A stretch of DNA of 64,000 nucleotides from NCBI RefSeq assembly GCF_014651135.1, contig NZ_BMWH01000011.1, forward strand, positions 117,455-181,454, in the 5' to 3' direction. The position numbers and the translations under genes are program-made. Positions within the stretch are counted from its first letter, which is position 1. Each line of letters begins with the position of its first letter. The notes beneath the pieces are model-generated. The model did no database searches. It saw only the letters and a program-made list of their open reading frames with translations, and had not been told where the DNA came from. Of this stretch, positions 31,322 through 40,233 are shown one piece after another. The DNA comes from Streptomyces echinoruber (GTDB taxonomy: Bacteria > Actinomycetota > Actinomycetes > Streptomycetales > Streptomycetaceae).

Positions 31322-31834
31322 TCAGCGCTTGCTGTACTGCGGAGCCTTGCGGGCCTTCTTCAGACCGGCCTTCTTGCGCTCGACCGCGCGGGCGTCGCGG
31401 CGGAGGAAGCCGGCCTTCTTCAGCGGGCCGCGGTTGTTGTCCACGTCCGCCTCGTTCAGGGCGCGGGCCAGACCCAGGCGCAGGGCGCCGGCCTGACCGG
31501 AGACGCCGCCGCCGGAGATGCGGGCGATGACGTCGTAGCGGCCCTCCAGCTCGAGCACCTTGAAGGGCTCGTTGACCTCCTGCTGGTGCACCTTGTTCGG
31601 GAAGTAGTCCTCGAGGGTGCGGCCGTTGATCTTCCACTTGCCGGTGCCCGGGACGATCCGGACGCGGGCGATGGCGTTCTTGCGGCGGCCCAGGCCGGCG
31701 GCCGGCTGGGGCTCGCCGAAGCGGGAGGCGAGGGACTCCGAGGTGTACTCGCCCTCGACGGGGGCCTCGGACTCGGTGGTGTAGCTGTCGAGGTCAAGCT
31801 CTTCGAGCGGCTGCTCGGGGGTGGTCTCGGCCAC
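31322..31834 (-). CDS. rpsI: 30S ribosomal protein S9
   Basis: 170 residues, GTG start. The conserved S9 core begins at GRRKNAIARVRIVPGTGKW (~49) and ends with the C-terminal ARKAPQYSKR tail that reaches the P-site tRNA. The first ~45 residues (acidic, EQPLEELDLDSYTTESEAPV) are the usual actinobacterial extension. It is the second gene of the rplM-rpsI operon, 45 bp behind rplM. Confidence 0.98.
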   Translation of the reverse strand: MAETTPEQPLEELDLDSYTTESEAPVEGEYTSESLASRFGEPQPAAGLGRRKNAIARVRIVPGTGKWKINGRTLEDYFPNKVHQQEVNEPFKVLELEGRYDVIARISGGGVSGQAGALRLGLARALNEADVDNNRGPLKKAGFLRRDARAVERKKAGLKKARKAPQYSKR

Positions 31835-31879
31835 GGTTCTCCTCAGATTCTCTATCTCAGTCTTAGGGGGTGGCCGGAC

Positions 31880-32323
31880 TTACTGCGCGACCTGACGGAT
31901 CTCGTACGGCACCGGCTGCTGGGCCTGGTGCGGGTGCTGGTCACCCCGGTAGACCTTCAGCTTCGAGAGCATCTGACGGCCCAGGGAGTTTTTCGGGAGC
32001 ATGCCCTTGACGGCCTTCTCGATGGCCTTCTCCGGGTTCTTCTCGAGCAGCTCGTCGTAGCGGACGGAGCGCAGACCGCCCGGGTAGCCGGAGTGGCGGT
32101 AGGCCATCTTCTGGGTCCGCTTGTTGCCGGAGAGGTGCACCTTGTCGGCGTTGATGATGACGACGAAGTCACCGGTGTCGACGTGGGGCGCGTAGATCGG
32201 CTTGTGCTTGCCCCTCAGAAGAGTGGCGGCGGTCGACGCCAGGCGGCCCAGGACGACATCCTGGGCGTCGATGACGTGCCACTGGCGGGTGACATCGCCG
32301 GGCTTGGGGCTGTACGTACGCAC
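31880..32323 (-). CDS. rplM: 50S ribosomal protein L13
   Basis: 147 residues, GTG start (MRTYSPKPGDVTRQWHVIDA). Signature motifs: VVLGRLASTAATLLRGKHK and KMAYRHSGYPGGLRS with GMLPKNSLGRQML. It is a 50S assembly protein binding 23S rRNA domains II/VI. It is first in the operon with rpsI; a long, low-complexity upstream region must contain the promoter. Confidence 0.98.
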   Translation of the reverse strand: MRTYSPKPGDVTRQWHVIDAQDVVLGRLASTAATLLRGKHKPIYAPHVDTGDFVVIINADKVHLSGNKRTQKMAYRHSGYPGGLRSVRYDELLEKNPEKAIEKAVKGMLPKNSLGRQMLSKLKVYRGDQHPHQAQQPVPYEIRQVAQ

Positions 32324-33076
32324 GGTTCGTAGCCTTCGCTTCTTCAGTGAATGGTCCTGACAAGGTCACCGAAGACGATCACGACAGCCTTGACCGCACG
32401 GCGGTGACGCAAGCCGCGTGCTGATCGCTGGTCATCGGCCCGGTGGACCGGTGTAAGGCCCCTCACGTGAGATTGAGCAAGCCAATACACAACAAGGAAG
32501 TAGGGTACCCGCCGCCGGGCAGCGGGGTCAAAACGGGATCGCGGCACCCGGCGTGCCGCCGTTGACCTGCACCGACCTGCACCGACACGGCCCTCTTCCG
32601 CACCATCATCGTACCGGCGCCCGGCACCCCGGCGTCCGGCACCCGGCACCACCGCCGCCGGCGACGCCCAGGAAACACCCCTCGCCGAACTCGACCGAAC
32701 AGGAACAAAACGGTCCGGACCCGACCGGTCCGCTCTCCCGGAGACGCCACTCGGAGACGCCCCTCGGAGACGCCCCTCGAAGACGGCCGCGCCGGCCACC
32801 CCGGAGACGACCACACCGCCCCTCCCCGGAAACACCTCCGCCGCCCCCGCGGGAAGACGGGAACACGGGAACCGGGAAGACGGGAACACGGGAACACGGG
32901 AACACGGGAACACGGACCGCGGGCACAAGGTCCGGGATGCCCCGAACCCGGGACCCGAAGCACCCGGAGATGTCGCCTTTGCCCGCCCCGGACGCCGAAT
33001 CCCCGGAACTGCCGGGCCACTTGAGGCGGACCGGAGGCGGACCAGAGGGGGGCGCGCCCCGTCTAAGATGCGCCCC
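32324..33076. other. Divergent, gene-free region upstream of rplM (753 bp) with 8-bp tandem repeats
   Basis: No supported gene on either strand. The ~170 bp nearest rplM (32340-32510) are less GC-rich and should contain its promoter and mRNA leader. The remainder is C-rich low-complexity DNA on the plus strand with GGAGACGCCCCTC-type repeats (~32745-32790) and a tandem GGGAACAC array (four exact 8-bp copies at ~32882-32914, decayed copies from 32850). A promoter for the gene at 33077 is expected at the right end. Confidence 0.6.
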
Positions 33077-33952
33077 ATGAGTTACGGGCAGGGCGGACCC
33101 CAGTCCCAGTGGGATCCCTGGAAACCGCATTCCCAGCAGCCGTGGAGCAGCGACGGCGGCGGTCAGGCGCCGGACTGGGCCGCGCTCGCCGAGGCCTCCG
33201 AGGCCCGCGCGCGGCGGCGCCGTCTGCTGTTCATCGGCGGCGGCGCGGTGGCCACGGTCGCGATCGGCGCGGCCGTCGCGATGGGCGTGGTGTCGGCCGA
33301 CGGCGGCGATCCGGCGGACCGGGCCGCCTCCGGGCTGCCCTCCGCCGCGTCCCTCCCCAGCGACTCGGCGACCCCGTCCTTCGCGCCGACCACCGCTCCG
33401 CCCCCGCTGGATCCGAAGGACTTCATATCCAGCGCCAAGAAGGACACGGCCCCGCTCAGCGCGCAGACCCTCTTCCCGGGCACGCGGCTCACCATGGGCT
33501 CGACCGTGTACCAGAAGGGCCCGACGGCCGACACGCGCGACTGCGCCTCGGCCGCCGCCCACACCCTCCCGGCGGTGCTCACCGCCAACGACTGCACGCG
33601 TCTGATCCGCGTCACCTACACCCTGGACGGCATCGCCGTCACCGTCGGCGTCGCCGTCTTCGACACCGAGGCGCAGGCCACCAAGGTCAAGCAGCAGGCC
33701 GACAAGAGAAGCATCGTCAAGCCCCTCACCGGCAGCGGTGTGAAGCCCTTCTGCAACGGCGCCGTGTGCCGCTCCACCACCAACTCCCTCGGCCGCTACG
33801 CCTACTTCACCCTCACCGGCTTCACCAGCGGCAAGGACGTCACGACGAAGGACACGAAGGTCTTCAGCACCGGCAACGACCTCGCGGAGTTCACGTTCCG
33901 CCAGATCCGCCGGCGCGGGGAGGCGCAGGCCTCTGCGGCGGCGAACCAGTGA
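33077..33952 (+). CDS. Hypothetical single-pass membrane/secreted protein (291 aa)
   Basis: Starts at the ATG at 33077 (MSYGQGGPQSQWDPWK); an ATG three codons earlier is possible. A Gly/Gln/Trp/Pro cytoplasmic head, basic ARARRRR, a membrane segment (LLFIGGGAVATVAIGAAVAMGVV, ~47-69), a Ser/Pro linker, and an extracytoplasmic domain (~110-285) with four Cys (RDCASA, NDCTRL, FCNGAVC), consistent with two disulphides. This layout is common among Streptomyces surface proteins of unknown function. The neighbours are housekeeping genes, so the context gives no clue. Confidence 0.82.
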   Translation: MSYGQGGPQSQWDPWKPHSQQPWSSDGGGQAPDWAALAEASEARARRRRLLFIGGGAVATVAIGAAVAMGVVSADGGDPADRAASGLPSAASLPSDSATPSFAPTTAPPPLDPKDFISSAKKDTAPLSAQTLFPGTRLTMGSTVYQKGPTADTRDCASAAAHTLPAVLTANDCTRLIRVTYTLDGIAVTVGVAVFDTEAQATKVKQQADKRSIVKPLTGSGVKPFCNGAVCRSTTNSLGRYAYFTLTGFTSGKDVTTKDTKVFSTGNDLAEFTFRQIRRRGEAQASAAANQ

Positions 33953-34067
33953 CCGGCCGCCGCCGCGCGCGGCCCGCCGCCGCCCCGGACACGCCCTGAG
34001 CCGGACCCGCCGCCCGCCGCCCGCCGCGCACCGGTCCCGCCGCCCGCCCGGCGGGCGGCGGACGAGG

Positions 34068-34925
34068 TCAGCAGCAGCCCGCGGCCCCCGGCAGCGACCG
34101 CTTCCGGCGCGCCTGCCGGTTCCGCTCCGCGAGCTGGTCGTCCGGCGGGTAGCCGACCTCCTCCAGCGTCAGCCCGTGCGGCCGTACGACGTGCACGGCG
34201 GAGTCGCGCACGCCCGCGGCGAGCACCTTGGCCGGCCAGTCCGGGGGACGGTGGCCGTCGCCGACGAACAGCAGGGCGCCGATGAGGGAGCGGACCATGT
34301 TGTGGCAGAAGGCGTCGGCGCGCACGGTCGCGGTGATGATCCCGTCGGCGCCGCGCACCAGGCTCAGCTCCTGCAGGGTGCGGATCGTCGTGGCGCCCTC
34401 GCGTTTCTTGCAGTACGCGGCGAAGTCGTGCTCGCCCAGCAGGCCCCGCGCGGCCTCGTTCATCGCGTCGACGTCCAGGGGCCGGTCGTGCCAGAGGACG
34501 TGGTGGCGCAGCAGCGGGTCGACGCCGCCGGGGTTGTCCGTGACTCGGTACGCGTACCGGCGCCAGATCGCCGAGAAACGGGCGTCGAAGCCGGGCGGTG
34601 CCTCCCGCAGGGCCCACACGCGCACGTCCTTGGGCAGCCGGCCGGCGAGCCGCTTGAGCAGCTTCTCGTGGTGCTCGCGCCACACCCCCTCCGGCAGGTC
34701 CACGTGCGCCACCTGGCCGCGCGCGTGCACCCCGGCGTCGGTGCGGCCGGCCACGGTCAGCTCGTACGTCTCCTTCGACCGCGTCACCGTGCGCAGGGCG
34801 TCCTCGATCTCCCCCTGCACGGTTCGCCGGCCGCCGGCCTGCTTGGCCCATCCGGAGAAGCCGGTGCCGTCGTAGGACAGGTCGAGGCGGACCCGGACGT
34901 ACCCGGGCTGTACTTCATCGCTCAC
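34068..34925 (-). CDS. truA: tRNA pseudouridine(38-40) synthase TruA
   Basis: 285 residues, GTG start (MSDEVQPGYVRVRLDLSYDGTGFSGW). The catalytic Asp is in AGRTDAGVHARGQVAHVD; the C-terminal NMVRSLIGALLFVGDG motif is conserved. It isomerises U38-U40 in the tRNA anticodon stem-loop. It lies downstream of rplQ, its usual position at the end of the alpha operon. The C-terminal RKRSLPGAAGCC tail ends in two Cys. Confidence 0.96.
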   Translation of the reverse strand: MSDEVQPGYVRVRLDLSYDGTGFSGWAKQAGGRRTVQGEIEDALRTVTRSKETYELTVAGRTDAGVHARGQVAHVDLPEGVWREHHEKLLKRLAGRLPKDVRVWALREAPPGFDARFSAIWRRYAYRVTDNPGGVDPLLRHHVLWHDRPLDVDAMNEAARGLLGEHDFAAYCKKREGATTIRTLQELSLVRGADGIITATVRADAFCHNMVRSLIGALLFVGDGHRPPDWPAKVLAAGVRDSAVHVVRPHGLTLEEVGYPPDDQLAERNRQARRKRSLPGAAGCC

Positions 34926-35006
34926 GACAGGGATCTCCTCGTCAGGTACGCGAAAGCGGGCCCGCCCGGCAAGGGGCGGACCCGCTCACAGCGCTCAGGC
35001 GGCGCC

Positions 35007-35561
35007 TCAGGCGTCCTTGGACTCCTCGGCGGACTCCTCGGCCTTCTCGGCGGCCTCCTCGCCCTTGGCGTCCTCGGCCTTGGCCTCGGTCTCCTCGGCC
35101 GGGGTCTCCTCGGCCTTGGTCTCCTCCGCCTTGGCCTGCTCGGCCTCCTTCACGGCGCGCTTGGTCGCCGCCTCGGCCTCGCCGACCGCCTTCTGCTGCA
35201 CCGTCAGCGCCTCGACCAGCTCGATCACGGCCATGGGCGCGTTGTCGCCACGGCGGTTGCCGATCTTGGTGATGCGGGTGTAGCCGCCGGGGCGGTTCTC
35301 GTAGCGCGGGCCGATCTCGGTGAAGAGGGTGTGCACGACGCTCTTGTCGGTGATGACCTGCAGCACCTGGCGGCGGTTGTGCAGGTCGCCCTTCTTCGCC
35401 TTGGTGATCAGGCGCTCGGCGTACGGGCGCAGGCGGCGCGCCTTGGCCTCGGTGGTGGTGATCCGGCCGTGCTCGAAGAGCGACTTCGCGAGGTTCGCGA
35501 GGAGCAGCTTCTCGTGCGCGGCGCTGCCGCCCAGACGGGCGCCCTTGGTGGGCTTCGGCAT
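35007..35561 (-). CDS. rplQ: 50S ribosomal protein L17 with acidic C-terminal extension
   Basis: 184 residues. The core (MPKPTKGARLGGSAAHEKLL ... GRITTTEAKARRLRPYAERL ... MAVIELVEAL) ends near residue 118. The rest is a Glu/Ala/Lys tail made of repeating AEETxAEE units, a low-complexity extension seen in actinobacterial L17. It follows rpoA, as in the alpha operon. Confidence 0.98.
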   Translation of the reverse strand: MPKPTKGARLGGSAAHEKLLLANLAKSLFEHGRITTTEAKARRLRPYAERLITKAKKGDLHNRRQVLQVITDKSVVHTLFTEIGPRYENRPGGYTRITKIGNRRGDNAPMAVIELVEALTVQQKAVGEAEAATKRAVKEAEQAKAEETKAEETPAEETEAKAEDAKGEEAAEKAEESAEESKDA

Positions 35562-35698
35562 GGTTCTTTCTCCTTGGTTTCTGCCCCGGCCGTATCAGGT
35601 ACCGGGGTCAGGGCCCGGTGAGCGGACGCTCACCGGCAACAACCAGCCCCTGGGGAAGAGGGGCGGGGTGGTCCGGGGGCCGCACGGCCCCCGGCACG

Positions 35699-36721
35699 TC
35701 AGTACTGCTCGGTCTCGACGAAGCCGGAGTCGGCGTCGTCGTCCGTGCCGAAGGTGTCGGCAGCGGAGGTCGGGTCGAACCCGGGCGGGCTGTCCTTGAG
35801 GGCCAGGCCCATGCCGGCCAGCTTCGCCTTGACCTCGTCGATCGACTTCGCACCGAAGTTGCGGATGTCGAGCAGGTCGGCCTCGGAGCGGGCGACGAGC
35901 TCGCCCACGGTGTGGATGCCCTCGCGCTTGAGGCAGTTGTAGGAGCGGACGGTGAGCTCCAGCTCCTCGATCGGCAGCGCCAGGTCGGCGGCGAGCGCGG
36001 CGTCCGTCGGGGACGGACCCATGTCGATGCCCTCGGCGTCGACGTTGAGCTCGCGGGCCAGACCGAACAGCTCGACCAGCGTCTTGCCCGCGGACGCCAT
36101 GGCGTCGCGCGGCCGCATCGCCGGCTTGGTCTCGACGTCGACGATCAGCTTGTCGAAGTCGGTGCGCTGCTCGACACGCGTGGCCTCGACCTTGTACGTG
36201 ACCTTCAGCACCGGCGAGTAGATCGAGTCGACCGGGATGCGGCCGATCTCCTGACCCACCTGCTTGTTCTGCACGGCGGAGACGTAGCCGCGACCGCGCT
36301 CGACGGTCAGCTCCATCTCCAGCTTGCCCTTGCTGTTGAGGGTCGCGAGGACGAGGTCGGGGTTGTGCACCTCGACACCGGCCGGGGGCGCGATGTCGGC
36401 GGCGGTGACCACACCCGGACCCTGCTTGCGCAGGTACATCACCACGGGCTCGTCGTGCTCGCTCGAGACGACCAGCTGCTTGATGTTGAGGATGAGGTCG
36501 GTGACGTCCTCCTTGACGCCCGGCACGGTGGTGAACTCGTGCAGGACGCCGTCGATCCGGATGGAGGTGACGGCGGCACCGGGGATCGACGACAGGAGGG
36601 TGCGGCGCAGGGAGTTGCCGAGGGTGTAACCGAAGCCCGGCTCCAGCGGCTCGATCACGAACCGGGAGCGGAACTCGTCGACGACCTCTTCGGTCAACGA
36701 GGGACGCTGAGCGATCAGCAT
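35699..36721 (-). CDS. rpoA: DNA-directed RNA polymerase subunit alpha
   Basis: 340 residues. N-terminal dimerisation and beta/beta' binding domain (~1-230; FVIEPLEPGFGYTLGNSLRRTLLSSIPGAAV) and alpha-CTD (~255-315; LTVRSYNCLKREGIHTVGEL, LLDIRNFGAKSIDEVKAKL) for UP elements and activators, then an acidic tail ending VETEQY. It lies downstream of rpsK. There is no rpsD between rpsK and rpoA, which is normal for Streptomyces. Confidence 0.99.
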   Translation of the reverse strand: MLIAQRPSLTEEVVDEFRSRFVIEPLEPGFGYTLGNSLRRTLLSSIPGAAVTSIRIDGVLHEFTTVPGVKEDVTDLILNIKQLVVSSEHDEPVVMYLRKQGPGVVTAADIAPPAGVEVHNPDLVLATLNSKGKLEMELTVERGRGYVSAVQNKQVGQEIGRIPVDSIYSPVLKVTYKVEATRVEQRTDFDKLIVDVETKPAMRPRDAMASAGKTLVELFGLARELNVDAEGIDMGPSPTDAALAADLALPIEELELTVRSYNCLKREGIHTVGELVARSEADLLDIRNFGAKSIDEVKAKLAGMGLALKDSPPGFDPTSAADTFGTDDDADSGFVETEQY

Positions 36722-36863
36722 GAGTGGATCAGATCCTTCAGTCGTGGGCGACCGCTATATGACGCCCGACGGAACCCGTGCCTCACCGCACGGGGTACTG
36801 CAAGGGTACGGGCGGTACGCCCCGGAGCGAGCCGTACCGCCCGAAATCCTGCGGCGCCGTACG

Positions 36864-37268
36864 TCAGACCCGGCGACGCTTCGGCGGACGGCAGCCGTTG
36901 TGCGGAACCGGCGTCACGTCCTGGATGGACCCGACCTCGAGGCCGGTGGCCTGCAGGGAGCGGATCGCGGTCTCGCGACCGGAGCCCGGGCCCTTGACGA
37001 ACACGTCGACCTTGCGCATGCCGTGCTCCTGGGCGCGGCGGGCGGCCGACTCGGCGGCCATCTGCGCGGCGAACGGGGTGGACTTCCGGGAGCCCTTGAA
37101 GCCGACGTGGCCGGCGGAGGCCCAGGAGATCACGTTGCCCTGCGGGTCGGTGATCGAAACGATGGTGTTGTTGAACGTGCTCTTGATGTGCGCGTGGCCG
37201 TGAGCGACGTTCTTCTTCTCCTTGCGGCGCACCTTCTTGGCAGCGCCCTGACGTCCCTTGGGGGGCAT
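36864..37268 (-). CDS. rpsK: 30S ribosomal protein S11
   Basis: 134 residues (MPPKGRQGAAKKVRRKEKKN). Core signature HIKSTFNNTIVSITDPQGNV and C-terminal VTPVPHNGCRPPKRRRV. It lines the 30S platform near the 3' end of 16S rRNA. It sits between rpsM and rpoA in the alpha operon. Confidence 0.99.
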   Translation of the reverse strand: MPPKGRQGAAKKVRRKEKKNVAHGHAHIKSTFNNTIVSITDPQGNVISWASAGHVGFKGSRKSTPFAAQMAAESAARRAQEHGMRKVDVFVKGPGSGRETAIRSLQATGLEVGSIQDVTPVPHNGCRPPKRRRV

Positions 37269-37362
37269 GTCTCTAACTCCTACGGGAGGTGGTCGGACCG
37301 ACAGCGAGGACCGCTTCTTGCTTCAGCGAGCGACGACCGCTTGCTGCGGGGTCCGCTGCGGA

Positions 37363-37743
37363 CTACTTCTTGCCCGGCTTCTTCTTGCCGGCGATGGCGC
37401 GACGCGGGCCCTTGCGGGTACGGGCGTTGGTCGAGGTGCGCTGACCGCGGACGGGCAGGCCACGGCGGTGACGCAGGCCCTGGTAGCAGCCGATCTCGAT
37501 CTTGCGGCGGATGTCGGCCTGGATCTCGCGACGGAGGTCACCCTCGGTCTTGATGTTGGCGTCGACGTACTCGCGGATGCGGACCAGCTCGTCCTCGGTC
37601 AGGTCGCGGACGCGGGTGTTCGGGTCCACGCCGGTCGCGGCCAGCGTCTGCTTCGAAAGGGTCCGGCCGATGCCGAACACGTAGGTGAGGGCGACTTCCA
37701 CGCGCTTGTCGCGCGGGATGTCAACACCGGAAACGCGTGCCAT
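37363..37743 (-). CDS. rpsM: 30S ribosomal protein S13
   Basis: 126 residues from the ATG at 37743 (MARVSGVDIPRDKRVEVALT). The helix-two-turns-helix GIGRTLSKQTLAATGV, the GCYQGLRHRRGLPVRGQRT segment and the basic C-terminal tail that contacts P-site tRNA are present. A 194-bp gap separates it from rpmJ, long enough for an internal promoter. Confidence 0.99.
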   Translation of the reverse strand: MARVSGVDIPRDKRVEVALTYVFGIGRTLSKQTLAATGVDPNTRVRDLTEDELVRIREYVDANIKTEGDLRREIQADIRRKIEIGCYQGLRHRRGLPVRGQRTSTNARTRKGPRRAIAGKKKPGKK

Positions 37744-37937
37744 GCAATGGCTCCAGTTTGATCGTCGGAGGTCTGCCGCAGGACCGGTTCCCGACCGCCG
37801 TATCAGGTACGGACCGGGTCCCCGGCCTCCGACCGGGGGTGTCAGGCGGGCGTCGGCCCGCCTGGGCCCTGCGTATGTACATGTGTTGCTCGCGTCGCGC
37901 GAAGGTCTGCTTCGGGCGCAGAGGGGTGGGTCGTGCG

Positions 37938-38051
37938 TCAGCCCTGGCGCTGCTTGTGGCGCGGGTTCTCGCAGATGACCATGACCCGGCCGTGACGGCG
38001 GATCACCCTGCACTTGTCGCAGATCTTCTTGACGCTCGGCTTGACCTTCAT
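37938..38051 (-). CDS. rpmJ: 50S ribosomal protein L36 (zinc-ribbon type)
   Basis: 37 residues, translated directly: MKVKPSVKKICDKCRVIRRH then GRVMVICENPRHKQRQG. The zinc ligands C11, C14, C27 and H32 are intact, so this is the zinc-binding (C+) form; actinomycetes often carry a second, zinc-free paralogue elsewhere. It lies between infA and rpsM as expected. Confidence 0.97.
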   Translation of the reverse strand: MKVKPSVKKICDKCRVIRRHGRVMVICENPRHKQRQG

Positions 38052-38122
38052 GGGATGTGAGGTTCTCCGGGTCAGTTGCCGGCGGCCCCGCCCGGCACGG
38101 GCCGGCGGGACGTGGGCAAGAT

Positions 38123-38344
38123 CTACTTGTACCGGTAGACGATCCGGCCACGCGTCAGGTCGTACGGGGACAGCTCCACCACGACCCGGTCGTCAGGGAG
38201 GATACGGATGTAGTGCATCCGCATCTTTCCGCTGATGTGTGCCAGGACCTGGTGGCCGTTCTGGAGCTCGACCTTGAACATGGCGTTCGGCAGAGACTCG
38301 ACGACAGTGCCCTCGATCTCGATGGCACCTTGTTTCTTGGCCAC
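38123..38344 (-). CDS. infA: Translation initiation factor IF-1
   Basis: 73 residues from the GTG at 38344. OB-fold protein: KKQGAIEIEGTVVESLPNAM, GHQVLAHISGKMR and YDLTRGRIVYRYK. It binds the 30S A site with IF-2 and IF-3. An in-frame upstream reading is not supported. It is preceded by ~190 bp of spacer after map, so a promoter of its own is likely. Confidence 0.98.
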   Translation of the reverse strand: MAKKQGAIEIEGTVVESLPNAMFKVELQNGHQVLAHISGKMRMHYIRILPDDRVVVELSPYDLTRGRIVYRYK

Positions 38345-38531
38345 GCTTCGCCCTTCGGAATCGACTACCTTGATCGACCCCTGCACTCCCGTACGGACCG
38401 CACGGGAGAAGCCGTACGGGAGATCGTACGAGCGCATGCGGACATGCGGGTGCACAAGAGCCGACGAGTCAGTCTACGCCAGCACACCCGGAAAGGCGAA
38501 ATGAGGGAAGCCTGCCCGGCGCCGGAGATCG

Positions 38532-39368
38532 TTACGCGAGGGGGTCGGGCGCGGCGGTGACGCCGTACTCGGCGAGCTTGGCCCGGCCGCCGTCGGGGGC
38601 CGTCAGCACCAGGGGGCCCTGCTCGGTGAGGGCGACGGAGTGCTCCCAGTGGGAGGACCAGCTGCCGTCGGTGGTGACGACCGTCCAGTCGTCCTCCAGC
38701 ACGCGCGTCTTGGACGTGCCGAGCGAGACCATCGGCTCGATGGCGAGGCAGAAGCCCGGCACCAGCTTCGGACCCTTGCCGCGGCGGCGGTCGACGTAGT
38801 TCAGCAGGTGCGGGTCCATGTGCATCTCGGTGCCGATGCCGTGGCCGCCGTAGTCCTCGATGATCCCGTACCGGCCGCCGCCGGGCTTGGGCTGGCGGCG
38901 GATGTAGGTCTCGATGGCCCGGGAGATGTCCACGAGCCGGTTGCCCTGCTTCATCGCGGCGATGCCGGCCCACATCGACTCCTCGGTCACCCGGGAGAGC
39001 TCGATCAGCTCGGGCGCGTGCCCGGAGCCGACGAAGGCGGTGTACGCGGCGTCGCCGTGCCAGCCGTCGACGATCGCGCCGCAGTCGATGGAGATGATGT
39101 CGCCGTCCTTGAGGACGACGTCCTCGGAGGGGATGCCGTGGACGACGACCTCATTGACGGAGGTGCAGATCGTCGCGGGGAAACCGCCGTAGCCGAGGAA
39201 GTTGGGCTTCGCGCCGTGCTCGGCGAGCACCTTGCGCGCGACCTCGTCCAGGTCCCGCGTCGTCGCCCCCGGCACGGCCGCCTCCCGCGTGGCCGCGTGG
39301 ATGGCGGCGACGACCAGCCCCGCCGCACGCATCTTGGCGATCTGCTCCGGGGTCTTGATCTGCACCAT
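38532..39368 (-). CDS. map: Methionine aminopeptidase, type I
   Basis: 278 residues from the ATG at 39368 (MVQIKTPEQIAKMRAAG). Metal ligands: Asp in ISIDCGAIVDGWHGDAA (two Asp), His in GHGIGTEMH, Glu in LAIEPMV and Glu in ALTEQGPLVL. It removes the initiator methionine. It lies in the conserved secY-adk-map-infA-rpmJ order. It lacks the N-terminal SH3-binding extension found in one mycobacterial MetAP class. Confidence 0.98.
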   Translation of the reverse strand: MVQIKTPEQIAKMRAAGLVVAAIHAATREAAVPGATTRDLDEVARKVLAEHGAKPNFLGYGGFPATICTSVNEVVVHGIPSEDVVLKDGDIISIDCGAIVDGWHGDAAYTAFVGSGHAPELIELSRVTEESMWAGIAAMKQGNRLVDISRAIETYIRRQPKPGGGRYGIIEDYGGHGIGTEMHMDPHLLNYVDRRRGKGPKLVPGFCLAIEPMVSLGTSKTRVLEDDWTVVTTDGSWSSHWEHSVALTEQGPLVLTAPDGGRAKLAEYGVTAAPDPLA

Positions 39369-39473
39369 GGGGGCTACGGCCTTTCCTGGGACCGGGGGAA
39401 CACGGACGCCTCCCACCATACGGTGCCCCGGACCGCCGCGGATCCGGGGCGGGCGGGAGGCACCCGCGCCGCG

Positions 39474-39513
39474 CCGCGGCCGCGGTCCCCCACCCGGGGA
39501 GCCGCGGCCGCGG
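39474..39513 (-). terminator. GC-rich hairpin in the adk-map spacer (possible attenuator)
   Basis: CCGCGGCCGCGG occurs at 39474-39485 and 39502-39513. The sequence is self-complementary, so the two copies can pair as a 12-bp stem with a 16-nt loop, or each can fold alone. It lies in the 202-bp gap between adk and map, beside short TCTGCTCGTCGT(G/A)CG repeats (39514-39550). Confidence 0.5.
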
Positions 39514-39570
39514 TCTGCTCGTCGTGCGTCTGCTCGTCGTACGTCTGCTGCGTCGGTCGCCGTGCGTCCG

Positions 39571-40233
39571 CTACGCGGCGTCACCCTCGCGGTTGAGCGC
39601 CTCCAGGGCGCGCCGCGTCACCTCGTCGACCTTGCCCAGCGCGGAGATGGTGACGACCAGCCCCTGCGTCTTGTAGTAGTCGATGATCGGCTCGGTCTGG
39701 GTGTGGTACACCTCGAGCCGGGTCCGCACGGTCTCCTCGGAGTCGTCGTGCCGCTGGTACAGCTCGCCGCCGCAGAGGTCGCAGACGCCCTCCTGCCGGG
39801 GCGGGCTGTAAGTGACGTGGAAGACGTGCGCGGAGTCGTTGCGGCACACCCGCCGGCCGGCGATGCGCTTGACGACCTCCTCCTCGGGGACCTCCAGGTC
39901 GAGGACGGCGTCCAGCTGCATGCGTTCCGTCTGGAGCAGTTCGTCGAGCGCCTCGGCCTGCGGCACGTTGCGCGGGAAGCCGTCCAGCAGGAAGCCGCCG
40001 GCGGCGTCCGGCTGCTCCATGCGGTCCTTGGCCATCCCGATGGTGACCTCGTCCGGTACCAGTTCGCCGGCCTCGATGTAGGACTTGGCCAGCTTGCCCA
40101 GCTCCGTCTGCCGGCTCATGTTGGTGCGGAAGAGGTCGCCGGTGGAGATGTGGGGGATCTTCAGCTTCTCGGCAAGACGCGTGGCTTGCGTACCCTTTCC
40201 GGCACCCGGCGGCCCGACGAGGACGATTCGCAT
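39571..40233 (-). CDS. adk: Adenylate kinase
   Basis: 220 residues. P-loop GPPGAGKGTQA at 7-17, NMP-binding STGDLFRTNM, the LDGFPRN motif, and a long LID with Cys residues (RRVCRND ... GVCDLCGGELYQRHDD) that can bind a metal. It balances AMP, ADP and ATP. Its ATG overlaps the secY stop by 1 bp, so it is translationally coupled to secY. Confidence 0.98.
   Translation of the reverse strand: MRIVLVGPPGAGKGTQATRLAEKLKIPHISTGDLFRTNMSRQTELGKLAKSYIEAGELVPDEVTIGMAKDRMEQPDAAGGFLLDGFPRNVPQAEALDELLQTERMQLDAVLDLEVPEEEVVKRIAGRRVCRNDSAHVFHVTYSPPRQEGVCDLCGGELYQRHDDSEETVRTRLEVYHTQTEPIIDYYKTQGLVVTISALGKVDEVTRRALEALNREGDAA

Noticed and set aside
36722..36863. rpsD (S4) expected between rpsK and rpoA
   Set aside because: The spacer is too short and non-coding. 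In Streptomyces rpsD is normally elsewhere, so its absence is not an anomaly.
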